A stretch of DNA of 64,000 nucleotides, taken from the NCBI RefSeq assembly GCF_009668025.1, contig NZ_WJXZ01000004.1:310001-374000 (forward strand). The letters are read 5' to 3'. The DNA is from Larkinella terrae. GTDB taxonomy: Bacteria > Bacteroidota > Bacteroidia > Cytophagales > Spirosomataceae. The translations under genes were made by a program, and so were the position numbers. Position 1 is the first letter of the stretch. Every line of letters starts with the position of its first letter. A model generated the notes under the pieces. That model made no database searches. It was not told the origin of the DNA and worked only from the letters and a program-made list of their open reading frames with translations. Of this stretch, positions 23,518 to 33,197 are shown piece by piece.

Positions 23518-24750
23518 ATGTACTCAAGAAGTGTAATAAGTACTTTGGTAATTGTACTGATAGCACTGTTCAGTAGCTATCAGTCTGTCGCCCAGGATGC
23601 CGCGGCTGGTGGTGGCGACGCAGCAAAAGGGAAGGAATTATTCTCGACTTTATGCCAACAGTGTCACGCCGTTACGGACGAAAAAGTCATCGGTCCCGGC
23701 TTGAAAGGAATCACTAAACGCCGTGACACGGCCTGGCTGCTGAAGTGGGTCAAAAACCCGCAGGCGGTTATTTCCAGTGGTGATGCCTATGCCACCGCGC
23801 TGTATGCAAAATTCCAGCCGCTGGTGATGCAGAGCTTCCCCGATTTATCGGACGACGACATCAAGAACATCCTCGCTCACATCGATGCATCTGCCGCTCC
23901 GGCTCCTGCTGCCGGTCCCGCAACTGGTGGTGCTGTAGCTGCAACAGCGACCCCGGCCAGCGAAAGTCCTTCCGGCTTATTTACCGCCGTCTTGGTTGCA
24001 TTGCTGGTTGTGATGTTACTGGTTCTGGGAGTATTGCTGGTTCTGGTAACCATCCTGTCAAAAGCGGTTGGCCCAACGACCGGTGAAGGCGGACAAGCGA
24101 CGCCATTCCTGCAACGGCTGAAAACCAGTCTCGGTGCAGCCGCCAGCAACAGCACACTCCGCTCCATTGTATTGTGGCTCTTTGTTTTTGTAGTAACCAA
24201 GCAAACGTTCGACGGGCTGTACAGCGTTGGCGTTTCGCAGGGCTATGCTCCGAAACAACCCATTGCGTTTTCCCACAAACTGCACGCCGGTCAATATCAG
24301 GTCAATTGTAATTACTGTCACACCAGCGTTTACAAAGGGAAAATCGCTACCATTCCTTCGGCCAACATTTGTATGAACTGCCACGGTGAAATCAAGCGCG
24401 AATCACCGGAAATCCAGAAAATCTACAAAGCCATCGAAACCGATACCCCGATTGAGTGGGTGCGGGTCCATAACCTTCCGGATCTGGCGTATTTCAATCA
24501 CGCCCAGCACACCAACGTAGGCCAGGTCCAATGCCAGACCTGCCACGGCGAAATCGAAAAAATGGAAGTTGTTGAACAACGGTCGTCATTGACGATGGGC
24601 TGGTGTATCGACTGTCACCGGAAAACCGAAGTTGCTACGAAGGATAATGCTTACTACGATAAATTAGTGGCCCTCCACAAAAAGGGAAGCAAAGAACCGT
24701 TGCGTGTGGCTAATATTGGTGGCCTCGAGTGTTCAAAGTGCCATTATTAA
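23518..24750 (+). CDS. actA: Alternative complex III subunit ActA, multiheme cytochrome c with extra N-terminal heme domain
   Basis: About 410 residues from the ATG at 23518, which gives a clean signal peptide (MYSRSVISTLVIVLIALFSS); an ATG 12 codons upstream is possible. A monoheme cytochrome c domain comes first (CQQCH, residues 46-50), then an Ala/Pro linker and two hydrophobic segments. The pentaheme domain follows with CNYCH, CMNCH, CQTCH, CIDCH and CSKCH, giving six hemes in total. ActA carries electrons from the ActB iron-sulfur clusters toward cytochrome c or oxidase in the periplasm. The added monoheme domain may be the electron exit to the oxidase encoded downstream (inference). Confidence 0.92.
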   Translation: MYSRSVISTLVIVLIALFSSYQSVAQDAAAGGGDAAKGKELFSTLCQQCHAVTDEKVIGPGLKGITKRRDTAWLLKWVKNPQAVISSGDAYATALYAKFQPLVMQSFPDLSDDDIKNILAHIDASAAPAPAAGPATGGAVAATATPASESPSGLFTAVLVALLVVMLLVLGVLLVLVTILSKAVGPTTGEGGQATPFLQRLKTSLGAAASNSTLRSIVLWLFVFVVTKQTFDGLYSVGVSQGYAPKQPIAFSHKLHAGQYQVNCNYCHTSVYKGKIATIPSANICMNCHGEIKRESPEIQKIYKAIETDTPIEWVRVHNLPDLAYFNHAQHTNVGQVQCQTCHGEIEKMEVVEQRSSLTMGWCIDCHRKTEVATKDNAYYDKLVALHKKGSKEPLRVANIGGLECSKCHY

Positions 24751-24795
24751 TCACATCGAATCCCACAAAACAGTTGAACGAATCATAAGGACTGT

Positions 24796-27700
24796 ATGGA
24801 AAGTACAAATAAACGGTATTGGAGGGGACTGGAAGAACTACGGAATGACGAATCATTTGTAAAGAATGCGTACAAAGAGTTCTCCGACACCGATATTAAT
24901 AAATCGACCGAATCAGGAAGTATCGTCGACGGAATTGGTAGTGACCGTCGGGATTTCTTAAAAGTACTGGGATTTGGTATGGCGGCCGTTACGTTAGCGG
25001 CCTGCGATACGCCGGTTCACAAGGCAATACCTTATATTAATAAGCCGGAGAGCACCTTTCCGGGCATTGCCGATTTTTACGCATCTACTTACAGCGAAGG
25101 CGGTGATTATTTCCCGGTTTTGGTAAAAACCCGCGAAGGTCGTCCCATCAAGATTGAAGGGAACCCGTCTTCAAGCATTACCAAAGGAGGAACTTCGGCC
25201 CGCGTACAGGCGTCGGTTTTATCGCTCTACGACAACGATAAACTGAAAGGTCCGAAAAAAGGTGAAGCCGACAGCGATTGGGACACCGTTGATAAAGAAA
25301 TTCTGGGCCTGTTGCAGCGCGGTGGAGCTATCCGCATCGTTTCGTCAACGATTCTGAGCCCGACTACCAAATCAGCCATTGCGGCTTTTATCGCTAAATA
25401 TCCGACAGCTACTCACATTCAGTACGATGCCAATTCGGTATCGGGACTGGTTCAGGCCAATTTAACTTCGTTTGGTCAGGGAGTTATTCCTTCCTACGAT
25501 TTCAGTAAGGCCAAAACGATTGTCAGCGTCGGTGCCGACTTCCTGGGCAGCTGGATTGCGCCTAACGAATACACGGATCAATACATTGCAACCCGTAAAG
25601 TAGGCGCTAACGCCGGTAACAAGAAAGAAATGTCGCGGCACTACCAGTTTGAAACCGGGTTGTCGTTGACGGGTTCCAACGCTGATTATCGGACGGCCAT
25701 CAAGCCTTCGCAGGAAGGTCTGGTCGTTGCCGCTCTTTATAACAAGGTAGCAGCTAAATTGGGTGGCACACCGGTGAGCACGGCTTCGGTCGATGTTGCT
25801 TACCTGGATAAAGCCGCTGCTGATCTGGCGGCCGCACGGGGTGCCGCGCTGGTAGTCTCCGGTTCAAACGATCCCAACGTTCAGGTGTTAGTAAATGCAC
25901 TGAACAATTTGCTGGGCAGCTATGGTGTCACCATTGACCTGAGCCGTCCGGTTAATTACCGCCAGGGTAACGATGCCGCGATGAACGCTTTCATCAGCGA
26001 TGCCAAAGCCGGTCGGGTACAAGGTGTGATCTTCTACGCAGCCAACCCGGTTTATGATCACCCACGCGGTGCGGAATTGAAAGAAGCGTTACCAAGACTC
26101 GGTTTATCCGTTTCATTTGCCGATCGTTCCGACGAAACTGCTTCCCTCTGTAAATACACCTGTCCGGCTTCTCACTATCTCGAGTCATGGGATGTGTCGG
26201 AACCCAAAGCTGGTTTTTACAGCCTGACGCAGCCAACGATCAATACGATTTTTAAAACCCGTCAGCCGCAGGCTTCCTTGCTGAAATGGGCGGGTCTGAA
26301 TTCGAATTACGAAAACTACATTAAAAGCTACTGGCGGAGCACGGTTTATCCACAAGCCGGAAGCTCGTTGTCATTCGATCAGTTCTGGATTCAATCCCTG
26401 CACGATGGGGTTCTTGAACTCCAAACTGCTTCGGCTGCCGCAGCAGGTGCCTTCAAACCCGAAACCGTTGCAGCCGCAGCGGCCGGGGTAGCTCAAAAAT
26501 ACAAGCCGAACGCAACCGGAATCGAATTAGCACTTTATGAAAAAGTAGGTATCGGTACCGGGGCGATGGCCAACAACCCGTGGTTGCAGGAATTGCCTGA
26601 TCCGGTTTCTAAAGCCTGCTGGGACAATTATGCGTGTCTTTCGCAAAAAACCGCTACGGAACTCGGCGTTCAGGCGTTTGATCTGGTTTCGGTGGAAGTA
26701 GCTGGTAAACCCGCACTGGAATTGCCGGTACTGATTCAGCCCGGACAGGCGGATGGTACGGTTTCAATCGCAATTGGCTACGGCCGGGAGAAAGCCGGAA
26801 AATCGGCTGACGGCGTTGGTAAGAATGCTTATCCGTTGGTATCGGTTTCTGCCAACGCGTTGTTGTTCTCCGCTACAGATGTGAAAATCAGTAAGTCGGG
26901 CGGTAGCCGCACGATTGCCCAAACCCAGACGCACGACACCGTAATGGGTCGCCGGGCGGTTATTCAGGAAACGGTTTTAGCAGCGTATAAAAAAGATCCG
27001 AAAGCGGGCCGGTATTTCCCGAAAGTCGTTACGTCAGAAGGTCCGGTTTCACCAACTGATATCTCCCTGTGGAAAGGTTACGAAAAAACCAACCACTCCT
27101 GGGGAATGATCATTGACCTGAACTCCTGCACGGGTTGTGCCGCGTGTGTGATTGGTTGCCAGGCCGAAAATAACATTCCGGTCGTTGGCCGGCAGGAAGT
27201 AATCAACCGGCGCGAAATGCACTGGATCCGGATCGACCGTTACTACAGCAGCGATGCCGAACCCGAAGATCGGAAAGGACTGGAAATTGCTTCCTCCAAT
27301 CCGGAAGTGGTTTTCCAACCGATGCTTTGCCAGCACTGTTCGAATGCCCCCTGCGAAACCGTCTGCCCGGTATTGGCAACGACGCACAGCACGGAGGGCC
27401 TGAACCAGATGACGTACAACCGCTGTGTGGGAACGCGTTACTGCGCGAACAACTGTCCGTACAAAGTTCGTCGGTTTAACTGGTTCAAGTATTTCGACAA
27501 CGACAACTTCGATTACCACTTTAACAACGACCTCGGGAAGATGGTTATCAACCCGGATGTAACGGTTCGTTCGCGGGGTGTAATCGAGAAATGCTCATTC
27601 TGCGTACAACGGATCCAGGAAGGTAAACTGACGGCCAAGAAAGAACGCAGAAGACCGAAACCGGATGAAATTCAGGTTGCCTGCGCGCAGGCCTGCCCAA

Positions 27701-27900
27701 CCGGTGGTATCGTTTTTGGTGACATGAACGATCCGGAAAGCACGATCTCAAAACTGTTGAAAGAGGAAAATGACGCACGGGCTTTCCAGGTGCTGGAAGA
27801 AATCAACGTAAGACCGCAGATTTCGTACCTGACGAAGATCCGGAACAAGGATGAAGAAGCCAAGCCGGTGGCAGCCGCTGCTGAGCACCACGCCGAGTAA
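24796..27900 (+). CDS. actB: Alternative complex III iron-sulfur/molybdopterin-like subunit ActB
   Basis: 1034 residues, the fused form of a molybdopterin-oxidoreductase-like domain (without expected cofactor) and a C-terminal ferredoxin-like domain. The N-terminus has a twin-arginine motif (SDRRDFLKVLGFG) running into a lipobox-like LAAC, consistent with Tat export and lipid anchoring. Cluster ligands are in CTGCAACVIGCQ near 776, CQHCSNAPCETVCP near 849, CVGTRYCANNCP near 880 and CSFCVQRIQEG with CAQACP near 935-960, i.e. four Fe-S clusters. It passes electrons from the quinol site of ActC to ActA. Confidence 0.95.
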   Translation: MESTNKRYWRGLEELRNDESFVKNAYKEFSDTDINKSTESGSIVDGIGSDRRDFLKVLGFGMAAVTLAACDTPVHKAIPYINKPESTFPGIADFYASTYSEGGDYFPVLVKTREGRPIKIEGNPSSSITKGGTSARVQASVLSLYDNDKLKGPKKGEADSDWDTVDKEILGLLQRGGAIRIVSSTILSPTTKSAIAAFIAKYPTATHIQYDANSVSGLVQANLTSFGQGVIPSYDFSKAKTIVSVGADFLGSWIAPNEYTDQYIATRKVGANAGNKKEMSRHYQFETGLSLTGSNADYRTAIKPSQEGLVVAALYNKVAAKLGGTPVSTASVDVAYLDKAAADLAAARGAALVVSGSNDPNVQVLVNALNNLLGSYGVTIDLSRPVNYRQGNDAAMNAFISDAKAGRVQGVIFYAANPVYDHPRGAELKEALPRLGLSVSFADRSDETASLCKYTCPASHYLESWDVSEPKAGFYSLTQPTINTIFKTRQPQASLLKWAGLNSNYENYIKSYWRSTVYPQAGSSLSFDQFWIQSLHDGVLELQTASAAAAGAFKPETVAAAAAGVAQKYKPNATGIELALYEKVGIGTGAMANNPWLQELPDPVSKACWDNYACLSQKTATELGVQAFDLVSVEVAGKPALELPVLIQPGQADGTVSIAIGYGREKAGKSADGVGKNAYPLVSVSANALLFSATDVKISKSGGSRTIAQTQTHDTVMGRRAVIQETVLAAYKKDPKAGRYFPKVVTSEGPVSPTDISLWKGYEKTNHSWGMIIDLNSCTGCAACVIGCQAENNIPVVGRQEVINRREMHWIRIDRYYSSDAEPEDRKGLEIASSNPEVVFQPMLCQHCSNAPCETVCPVLATTHSTEGLNQMTYNRCVGTRYCANNCPYKVRRFNWFKYFDNDNFDYHFNNDLGKMVINPDVTVRSRGVIEKCSFCVQRIQEGKLTAKKERRRPKPDEIQVACAQACPTGGIVFGDMNDPESTISKLLKEENDARAFQVLEEINVRPQISYLTKIRNKDEEAKPVAAAAEHHAE

Positions 27901-27957
27901 TTCATCCCCGATTGTGTATTTCTAGTTCGTTAACCATTAGCATTAAAATAACTAACC

Positions 27958-29385
27958 ATGCACGTTACATCACCCGTGAGAACCCCACTGGTAACCGGGG
28001 GTAAGACATATGCCGACGTGACGGAAGACATCTGCAAGCAGGTGGAAGGGAAACCAACCCGCGCCTGGACTATCGCATTTGTCATTTCTTTTGTCGTGTT
28101 GATTTACGGTACCTGTTGCGTCTTCTGGACGTGGTGGGAAGGTCTGGGTGTCTGGGGTTTGAATAAAACCGTCGGCTGGGCCTGGGATATTACCAACTTC
28201 GTGTGGTGGGTAGGTATCGGTCACGCCGGTACGCTGATCTCCGCCATTCTGTTGCTGTTCCGGATGAAATACCGGACGTCGATCAACCGGGCGGCAGAAG
28301 CCATGACGATCTTCGCCGTTATCTGTGCGGCCAGCTTCATTCTGATGCACATGGGCCGCCCCTGGCTGGCTTACTGGGCGCTGCCGCTGCCGAACGCCTT
28401 CGGCTCGTTGTGGGTAAACTTCAACTCGCCACTGGTTTGGGACGTATTCGCCATCAGTACGTATTTCACGGTTTCGCTGGTTTTCTGGTACATGGGTCTC
28501 GTCCCTGACCTGGCTACCATCCGCGACCGCGCTACGAGTAAAGTATCACGCTACATTTACGGTGCTTTCTCATTAGGCTGGAACGGCGGTGCCAAAACCT
28601 GGGCTCGCTACGAATACATCAGCTTGATTCTGGCCGGTATTTCTACGCCACTCGTATTATCCGTTCACACGATTGTAAGTATGGACTTTGCTACCTCGGT
28701 TATCCCGGGCTGGCACACGACTATCTTTCCTCCGTACTTCGTAGCGGGTGCAATCTTCTCCGGTTTTGCGATGGTGCAGAACCTGATGCTGATCACGCGG
28801 GTGGTTTTCAAACTGGAAGACTATATCACGTTCGAGCACATCGAGTCGATGAATAAAATCATCACGCTGACGGGGTCGATCGTGGGGGTTGCCTACATCA
28901 CGGAGTTCTTTATTGCCTGGTATTCGGGCGTCGAGTACGAACGGTATGCGTTCCTGAACCGGATGTTAGGTCCGTACTGGTGGGCATACTGGGCGATGAT
29001 GACCTGTAACGTAATTTCTCCGCAGCTGTTCTGGTCACGGAAAATCCGCCGGAGCATAACCTGGACGTTCGTTTTGTCCGTCATTGTAAACATCGGGATG
29101 TGGTTCGAGCGGTTTGTAATTATTGTTACCTCGCTGCACCGCGATTACCTGCCTTCAAGCTGGGCGATGTTTTCACCGACAATGTTCGACATTGGTGATT
29201 ACATCTTTTCGTTCGGCCTGTTCTTCACGCTGTTCCTGTTGTTCGCCAAATTCCTGCCAGTGATCAACATGTTCGAAGTGAAAGCCATTATCCGGTCGGC
29301 ATCTGAAAAATTACCGGCATCCGTATCGGGTGTTGCCAAAGGGGAAAGCGTAACCAGCCCAACGTTCAATAAAAACGTCGAATAA
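27958..29385 (+). CDS. actC: Alternative complex III quinol-oxidising membrane subunit ActC (NrfD-like)
   Basis: 475-residue NrfD/PsrC-family integral membrane protein with about ten helices. The typical helix WWVGIGHAGTLISAILLLFR near 82-101 contains the His at the quinone site, and GRPWLAYWALPLPNAFG follows. ActC forms the quinol-binding and proton-path subunit of ACIII, paired with ActF. It lies 57 bases after actB and 59 before actD. Confidence 0.95.
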   Translation: MHVTSPVRTPLVTGGKTYADVTEDICKQVEGKPTRAWTIAFVISFVVLIYGTCCVFWTWWEGLGVWGLNKTVGWAWDITNFVWWVGIGHAGTLISAILLLFRMKYRTSINRAAEAMTIFAVICAASFILMHMGRPWLAYWALPLPNAFGSLWVNFNSPLVWDVFAISTYFTVSLVFWYMGLVPDLATIRDRATSKVSRYIYGAFSLGWNGGAKTWARYEYISLILAGISTPLVLSVHTIVSMDFATSVIPGWHTTIFPPYFVAGAIFSGFAMVQNLMLITRVVFKLEDYITFEHIESMNKIITLTGSIVGVAYITEFFIAWYSGVEYERYAFLNRMLGPYWWAYWAMMTCNVISPQLFWSRKIRRSITWTFVLSVIVNIGMWFERFVIIVTSLHRDYLPSSWAMFSPTMFDIGDYIFSFGLFFTLFLLFAKFLPVINMFEVKAIIRSASEKLPASVSGVAKGESVTSPTFNKNVE

Positions 29386-29444
29386 CGGGTTGCATTTTCT
29401 CACTTAATTTCCCTGAAGAATCGGTTCAAAATTTCATTATAGCA

Positions 29445-29978
29445 ATGTCTCATCATAACGATAGCGCGAAATTTCTGGTAGGCGTTTACGACGACGACGA
29501 AGTCGTTCTGAAAGCCGTTACCGAAGTTAAGAGCGCGGGTGTACGGATTCACGAAGTATATACACCATTCCCCATTCACGGTCTCGATGTTGCGTTGGGT
29601 CACCCGCGCACCCGCATCGGTATTGCGGCATTCCTTTTTGGTTTGACCGGTTTTTTAACGATGGTGTCGTTGACATTTTATACGATGGGTTATGACTGGC
29701 CAATGATAATCGGGGGAAAAGATAACTACGCTTATCCGGCATATGTTCCCGTTATGTTTGAGCTTACCGTTCTTTTTACGGCCCTTGGCATGGTCGGTAC
29801 GTTCCTGGTATCCAACGGATTGGGGCCCACGACAAAACCGCTGATGTTCGATCTTCGCAGTACGGACAATAAATTTGTAATGGCAATCGACCTGGGTAAA
29901 AACAAAAAAACGGAAGCAGAAATTGCGACGGTTTTGCGGGCGTCGGGAGCTGCTGAAGTAAATGTGAAACAATTTTAA
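29445..29978 (+). CDS. actD: Alternative complex III subunit ActD (DUF3341)
   Basis: 177 residues of the DUF3341 family. It has a cytoplasmic N-terminal ferredoxin-like fold (KFLVGVYDDDEVVLKAVTEV), two membrane helices (IAAFLFGLTGFLTMVSLTFY and VMFELTVLFTALGMVGTFLV) and a second cytoplasmic domain ending AAEVNVKQF. It is a structural subunit of ACIII without cofactors. Confidence 0.93.
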   Translation: MSHHNDSAKFLVGVYDDDEVVLKAVTEVKSAGVRIHEVYTPFPIHGLDVALGHPRTRIGIAAFLFGLTGFLTMVSLTFYTMGYDWPMIIGGKDNYAYPAYVPVMFELTVLFTALGMVGTFLVSNGLGPTTKPLMFDLRSTDNKFVMAIDLGKNKKTEAEIATVLRASGAAEVNVKQF

Positions 29979-29993
29979 TCCGACTGACGACAC

Positions 29994-30605
29994 ATGAAGT
30001 TTACGCGATTTAACCGCTCTCTTCTGGTGATGGCAGCCGCCATGCTAACGATAACCGCCTGCAAGCGGGGTCACGACAATCCGGGCAAAACCTATGCGCC
30101 GAATATGTACGAGCCCGTTGGTTACGAGCCATACAAACAGGAAGAAGGTTTCAAAACTCCTTATACAGAAAAAGGTACCAGGGGAACGGCTCTGTGGCTG
30201 CCCGTTAAGGGAACGGTTTCCCGTCGGAATTACAATACGAAGTTTAGCGATAGTTCGGCCCGTGATCTGATGATTTACAACATTCCGGCCGACAGCATCG
30301 AAATTGCGGAGCGTACGCTGGTGAACCCGATCCCGCTGAACGAAAAAACACTGGCTGAAGGCAAAGAGTACTATTCTCGTTTTTGCCAGCATTGCCACGG
30401 CGAAACCGGCAAAGGCGATGGGTTGGTAGCGGCCCAGTACAAAGGTGTTCCGAATTATTCATCGATGTCCGGCATGAAGGAAGGACATATTTTTCACGTG
30501 ATCACAAACGGTCGAAACCGGATGTGGCCCCACGGATCTCAGATAACGCCCGAAGACCGCTGGAAGATCGTGCATTATGTGCAGAAATTACAGAACGGGG
30601 GTTAA
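29994..30605 (+). CDS. actE: Alternative complex III monoheme cytochrome c ActE
   Basis: 203 residues. The signal ends in a lipobox (LTITAC), so this is a lipid-anchored periplasmic cytochrome c. One heme site (FCQHCHGETGKGDG, near 131) is present and the axial Met is probably in the GRNRMWPHGSQI segment. Together with ActA it forms the cytochrome arm of ACIII. The start lies 15 bases after actD. Confidence 0.94.
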   Translation: MKFTRFNRSLLVMAAAMLTITACKRGHDNPGKTYAPNMYEPVGYEPYKQEEGFKTPYTEKGTRGTALWLPVKGTVSRRNYNTKFSDSSARDLMIYNIPADSIEIAERTLVNPIPLNEKTLAEGKEYYSRFCQHCHGETGKGDGLVAAQYKGVPNYSSMSGMKEGHIFHVITNGRNRMWPHGSQITPEDRWKIVHYVQKLQNGG

Positions 30606-30641
30606 ACAGAATATTGAAGACTAATTATAGTTCATAAAGGA

Positions 30642-31994
30642 ATGGCTCATACACATTCAATCGCGTCTGTTGACGAACAATTTGAATTTACAGCCGAAAG
30701 CAAACGTCGATTGACCATCGGTATTGTTGCTGGAGTCGTGTTGGTTGGCATTGGTGCTTATCTGGCTGCAAAAGGTATTGGCGGGCATGAACATGCTGAA
30801 GCCGCACACGGGGCTGCAGCTCATGGCGAAGCGGCACACGGAGCGGCCGCTGCCCACGGCGAAGCCACCCACGCGGCCGGAGGTCACCACGAGTATAAGT
30901 GGACAACCCGTTTGTGGGCCAACGTTTGGGTAAACACGATTTATTTCACGGGAGCAGCCGTAATCGGTATGTTTTTCGTAGCCTATAATTACCTGGCACA
31001 AGCTGGCTGGTCGGCAGTTTTTAAACGTATCCCGGAAGCATTGCCTGCCTTTTTACCAGTAACCGGGGTAATTGCTCTGATTACCTTTTTTGTAGCCGGA
31101 CACGATCTTTTTCACTGGACACACGAAGGTTTGTATGAAGTTGGCGGACCGGAATATGACCCGATTATTGCCGGAAAAAGCGGTTTTCTGAACACGCCGT
31201 TTTTCCTGATTCGATTGGTTTTCTACTTCGTATCCTGGTACTTATTATGGCGGATTGTCCGCAAATTTTCCCTGCAGGAAGATCTGGAAGGCGGCACGGA
31301 GTATTATGAGAAAAGCATCAAGTATTCAACGGCTTTCCTGGTTGTTTTTGCTGTAACTTCATCAACGTCAGCCTGGGATCTGATAATGTCAATTGACACG
31401 CACTGGTTCAGTACCATGTTTGGCTGGTATACGCTGGCTAGCTGGCACGTAACCGGTCTGGCAATCATTACGCTGACGGTAGTTAGTTTGAAAGAACAAG
31501 GCTACCTCAAAGCTGTTAATGACAGCCACCTGCACGATTTGGGTAAATTCATGTTCGCTTTTAGCATCTTCTGGGCGTATGTGTGGTTTGCACAATTCAT
31601 GCTGATCTATTACGCCAATTTACCGGAAGAAACAATCTACTATCGGGAGCGTTTCAGTGGTTATGGAGGGATCTACAAAGCACCTTTCTGGATTAATATA
31701 TTCATGTGCTTTGTCTTTCCGTTCCTCGTTCTGATGACCCGGGATGCAAAACGGACACCAATTATCCTGAAAATTGCTTGTTGGGGAATTCTAGTTGGAC
31801 ACTATTTTGATTTTTACAACAATATCATGCCGGGTACGGTAGGTGAGCACGGCGGTTGGGGACCGATGGAGTTCGGAATGATCCTGATCTTTGCCTGTGC
31901 ATTTATCTGGTCGGTATCGGTGCAGCTTACGAAGGCAAACCTGATTCCAAAAAATCACCCGATGTTGGAAGAATCTTTGCATCACGATATTTAG
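30642..31994 (+). CDS. actF: Alternative complex III membrane subunit ActF
   Basis: 450 residues, paralogous in fold to ActC, with about ten helices. A first helix (LTIGIVAGVVLVGIGAYLA) is followed by a striking His/Ala-rich stretch at about residues 49-84 (motif HGEAAHGAA repeated) before the second helix. Conserved parts include HDLFHWTHEGLYEVGGPEYD and SWYLLWRIVRKFS. ActF is thought to provide a proton-translocation path. The His-rich loop is not a core family feature and may bind metal. Confidence 0.93.
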   Translation: MAHTHSIASVDEQFEFTAESKRRLTIGIVAGVVLVGIGAYLAAKGIGGHEHAEAAHGAAAHGEAAHGAAAAHGEATHAAGGHHEYKWTTRLWANVWVNTIYFTGAAVIGMFFVAYNYLAQAGWSAVFKRIPEALPAFLPVTGVIALITFFVAGHDLFHWTHEGLYEVGGPEYDPIIAGKSGFLNTPFFLIRLVFYFVSWYLLWRIVRKFSLQEDLEGGTEYYEKSIKYSTAFLVVFAVTSSTSAWDLIMSIDTHWFSTMFGWYTLASWHVTGLAIITLTVVSLKEQGYLKAVNDSHLHDLGKFMFAFSIFWAYVWFAQFMLIYYANLPEETIYYRERFSGYGGIYKAPFWINIFMCFVFPFLVLMTRDAKRTPIILKIACWGILVGHYFDFYNNIMPGTVGEHGGWGPMEFGMILIFACAFIWSVSVQLTKANLIPKNHPMLEESLHHDI

Positions 31995-32036
31995 GAATTA
32001 GTACAATTTTGTATTCATATTCATTCATAGATTGCT

Positions 32037-33164
32037 ATGGTTTATATTGTAGGACTGTTGGCATTGGTATTTCTGATACTGGCCATTATGGTGCTGACGC
32101 GATTAACCTCCGTTTTAAAAGGAGCTAATACCGACGAAACGACCGAGGAAAATTTGGGAGCAAGTGCGAGTAACCGGGTCAACGGGTTTTTATTTATAGC
32201 ATTTTTTGTACTCGGAGTGGTTGGTGCAACCTGGTCGTTTTTGCACGCGTCGCAGTTTTTTCTGCCCGAAGCCTCTTCACCGCACGGACGTCATACTGAC
32301 AGTTTGTTCTGGTTAACGATGTCAATTATTACGATTGCATTTGTCGTTACCAATGCACTGTTGTTTTATTTTGCGTTTAAATACCAGTATCGTAAAAACC
32401 ACCGGGCAACCTATTATCCGGAAAACCACAAACTGGAGTTGATCTGGACGGTTATTCCGGCGGTCGTAATGGCCCTGCTGGTATTTACCGGCTGGCGTGC
32501 CTGGCGTGACATTACCAAGGAAGCGCCAGCGAATGCATTGAACATTGAGATTGTGGGTAAGCAGTTCAACTGGGAAATGCGTTATCCAGGCGTTGATAAT
32601 GACAAACTCGGTAATTACAATTATAAATTAATCGATGCTGCCAACAGCCTGGGAATTGATCTGGAAGATGAGCAATCGTTTGATGACGTAACGGTTTCGA
32701 GCGAAATGCACATTCCGGTGAATCGGCCGGTTTTGTTGAAAATCCGTGCGAAAGACGTACTGCATAGCGTATTCATTCCGCACATGCGGGTGAAAATGGA
32801 TGCGGTTCCGGGCATGCCGACGCGTTTCTGGTTCATTGCCGACAAAACAACGGAACAGATGCGGAACGAAACGGGTAATCAGAATTTTAAATACGAGATT
32901 GCCTGTACGGAAGTATGTGGTCAGGGGCACTTTTCGATGCGGACGACACTGGTTGTTGAAGACGAAGAATCCTACAACAAGTGGATGGCCGAGCAAAAAC
33001 CCTGGTTAACGAAAAACCCGGATTACCTGGCTCGCGTACCGGAGAAACTGAAAGCCAAAGCCGCTAAATACGTACCGGCCAATTCAGCGGAAACGCCGTC
33101 TGACAGTACAGCCGCGCCAGTGGAAGAAGGAGCAGGGGCATCACCCAGCGCATCGTTGCGATAA
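32037..33164 (+). CDS. coxB: Cytochrome c oxidase subunit II
   Basis: 375 residues. It has four hydrophobic helices (two more than the textbook two-helix form, usual in Bacteroidota) and the C-terminal cupredoxin domain with the complete CuA site: His in VFIPHMRVKMD, then CTEVCGQGHFSM, giving C-x3-C-x3-H-x2-M near 288-299. No cytochrome c domain (CxxCH) is fused at the C-terminus, so electrons must arrive from a separate cytochrome, plausibly ActA or ActE. It starts 42 bases after actF. Confidence 0.96.
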   Translation: MVYIVGLLALVFLILAIMVLTRLTSVLKGANTDETTEENLGASASNRVNGFLFIAFFVLGVVGATWSFLHASQFFLPEASSPHGRHTDSLFWLTMSIITIAFVVTNALLFYFAFKYQYRKNHRATYYPENHKLELIWTVIPAVVMALLVFTGWRAWRDITKEAPANALNIEIVGKQFNWEMRYPGVDNDKLGNYNYKLIDAANSLGIDLEDEQSFDDVTVSSEMHIPVNRPVLLKIRAKDVLHSVFIPHMRVKMDAVPGMPTRFWFIADKTTEQMRNETGNQNFKYEIACTEVCGQGHFSMRTTLVVEDEESYNKWMAEQKPWLTKNPDYLARVPEKLKAKAAKYVPANSAETPSDSTAAPVEEGAGASPSASLR

Positions 33165-33197
33165 TTAATTAAAGAGACTTTATAAAATTCAGACACT

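Noticed and set aside
24796-27900. ActB as an active molybdenum oxidoreductase
   Set aside because: Gene context and fusion layout are those of alternative complex III, where this domain lacks the cofactor.
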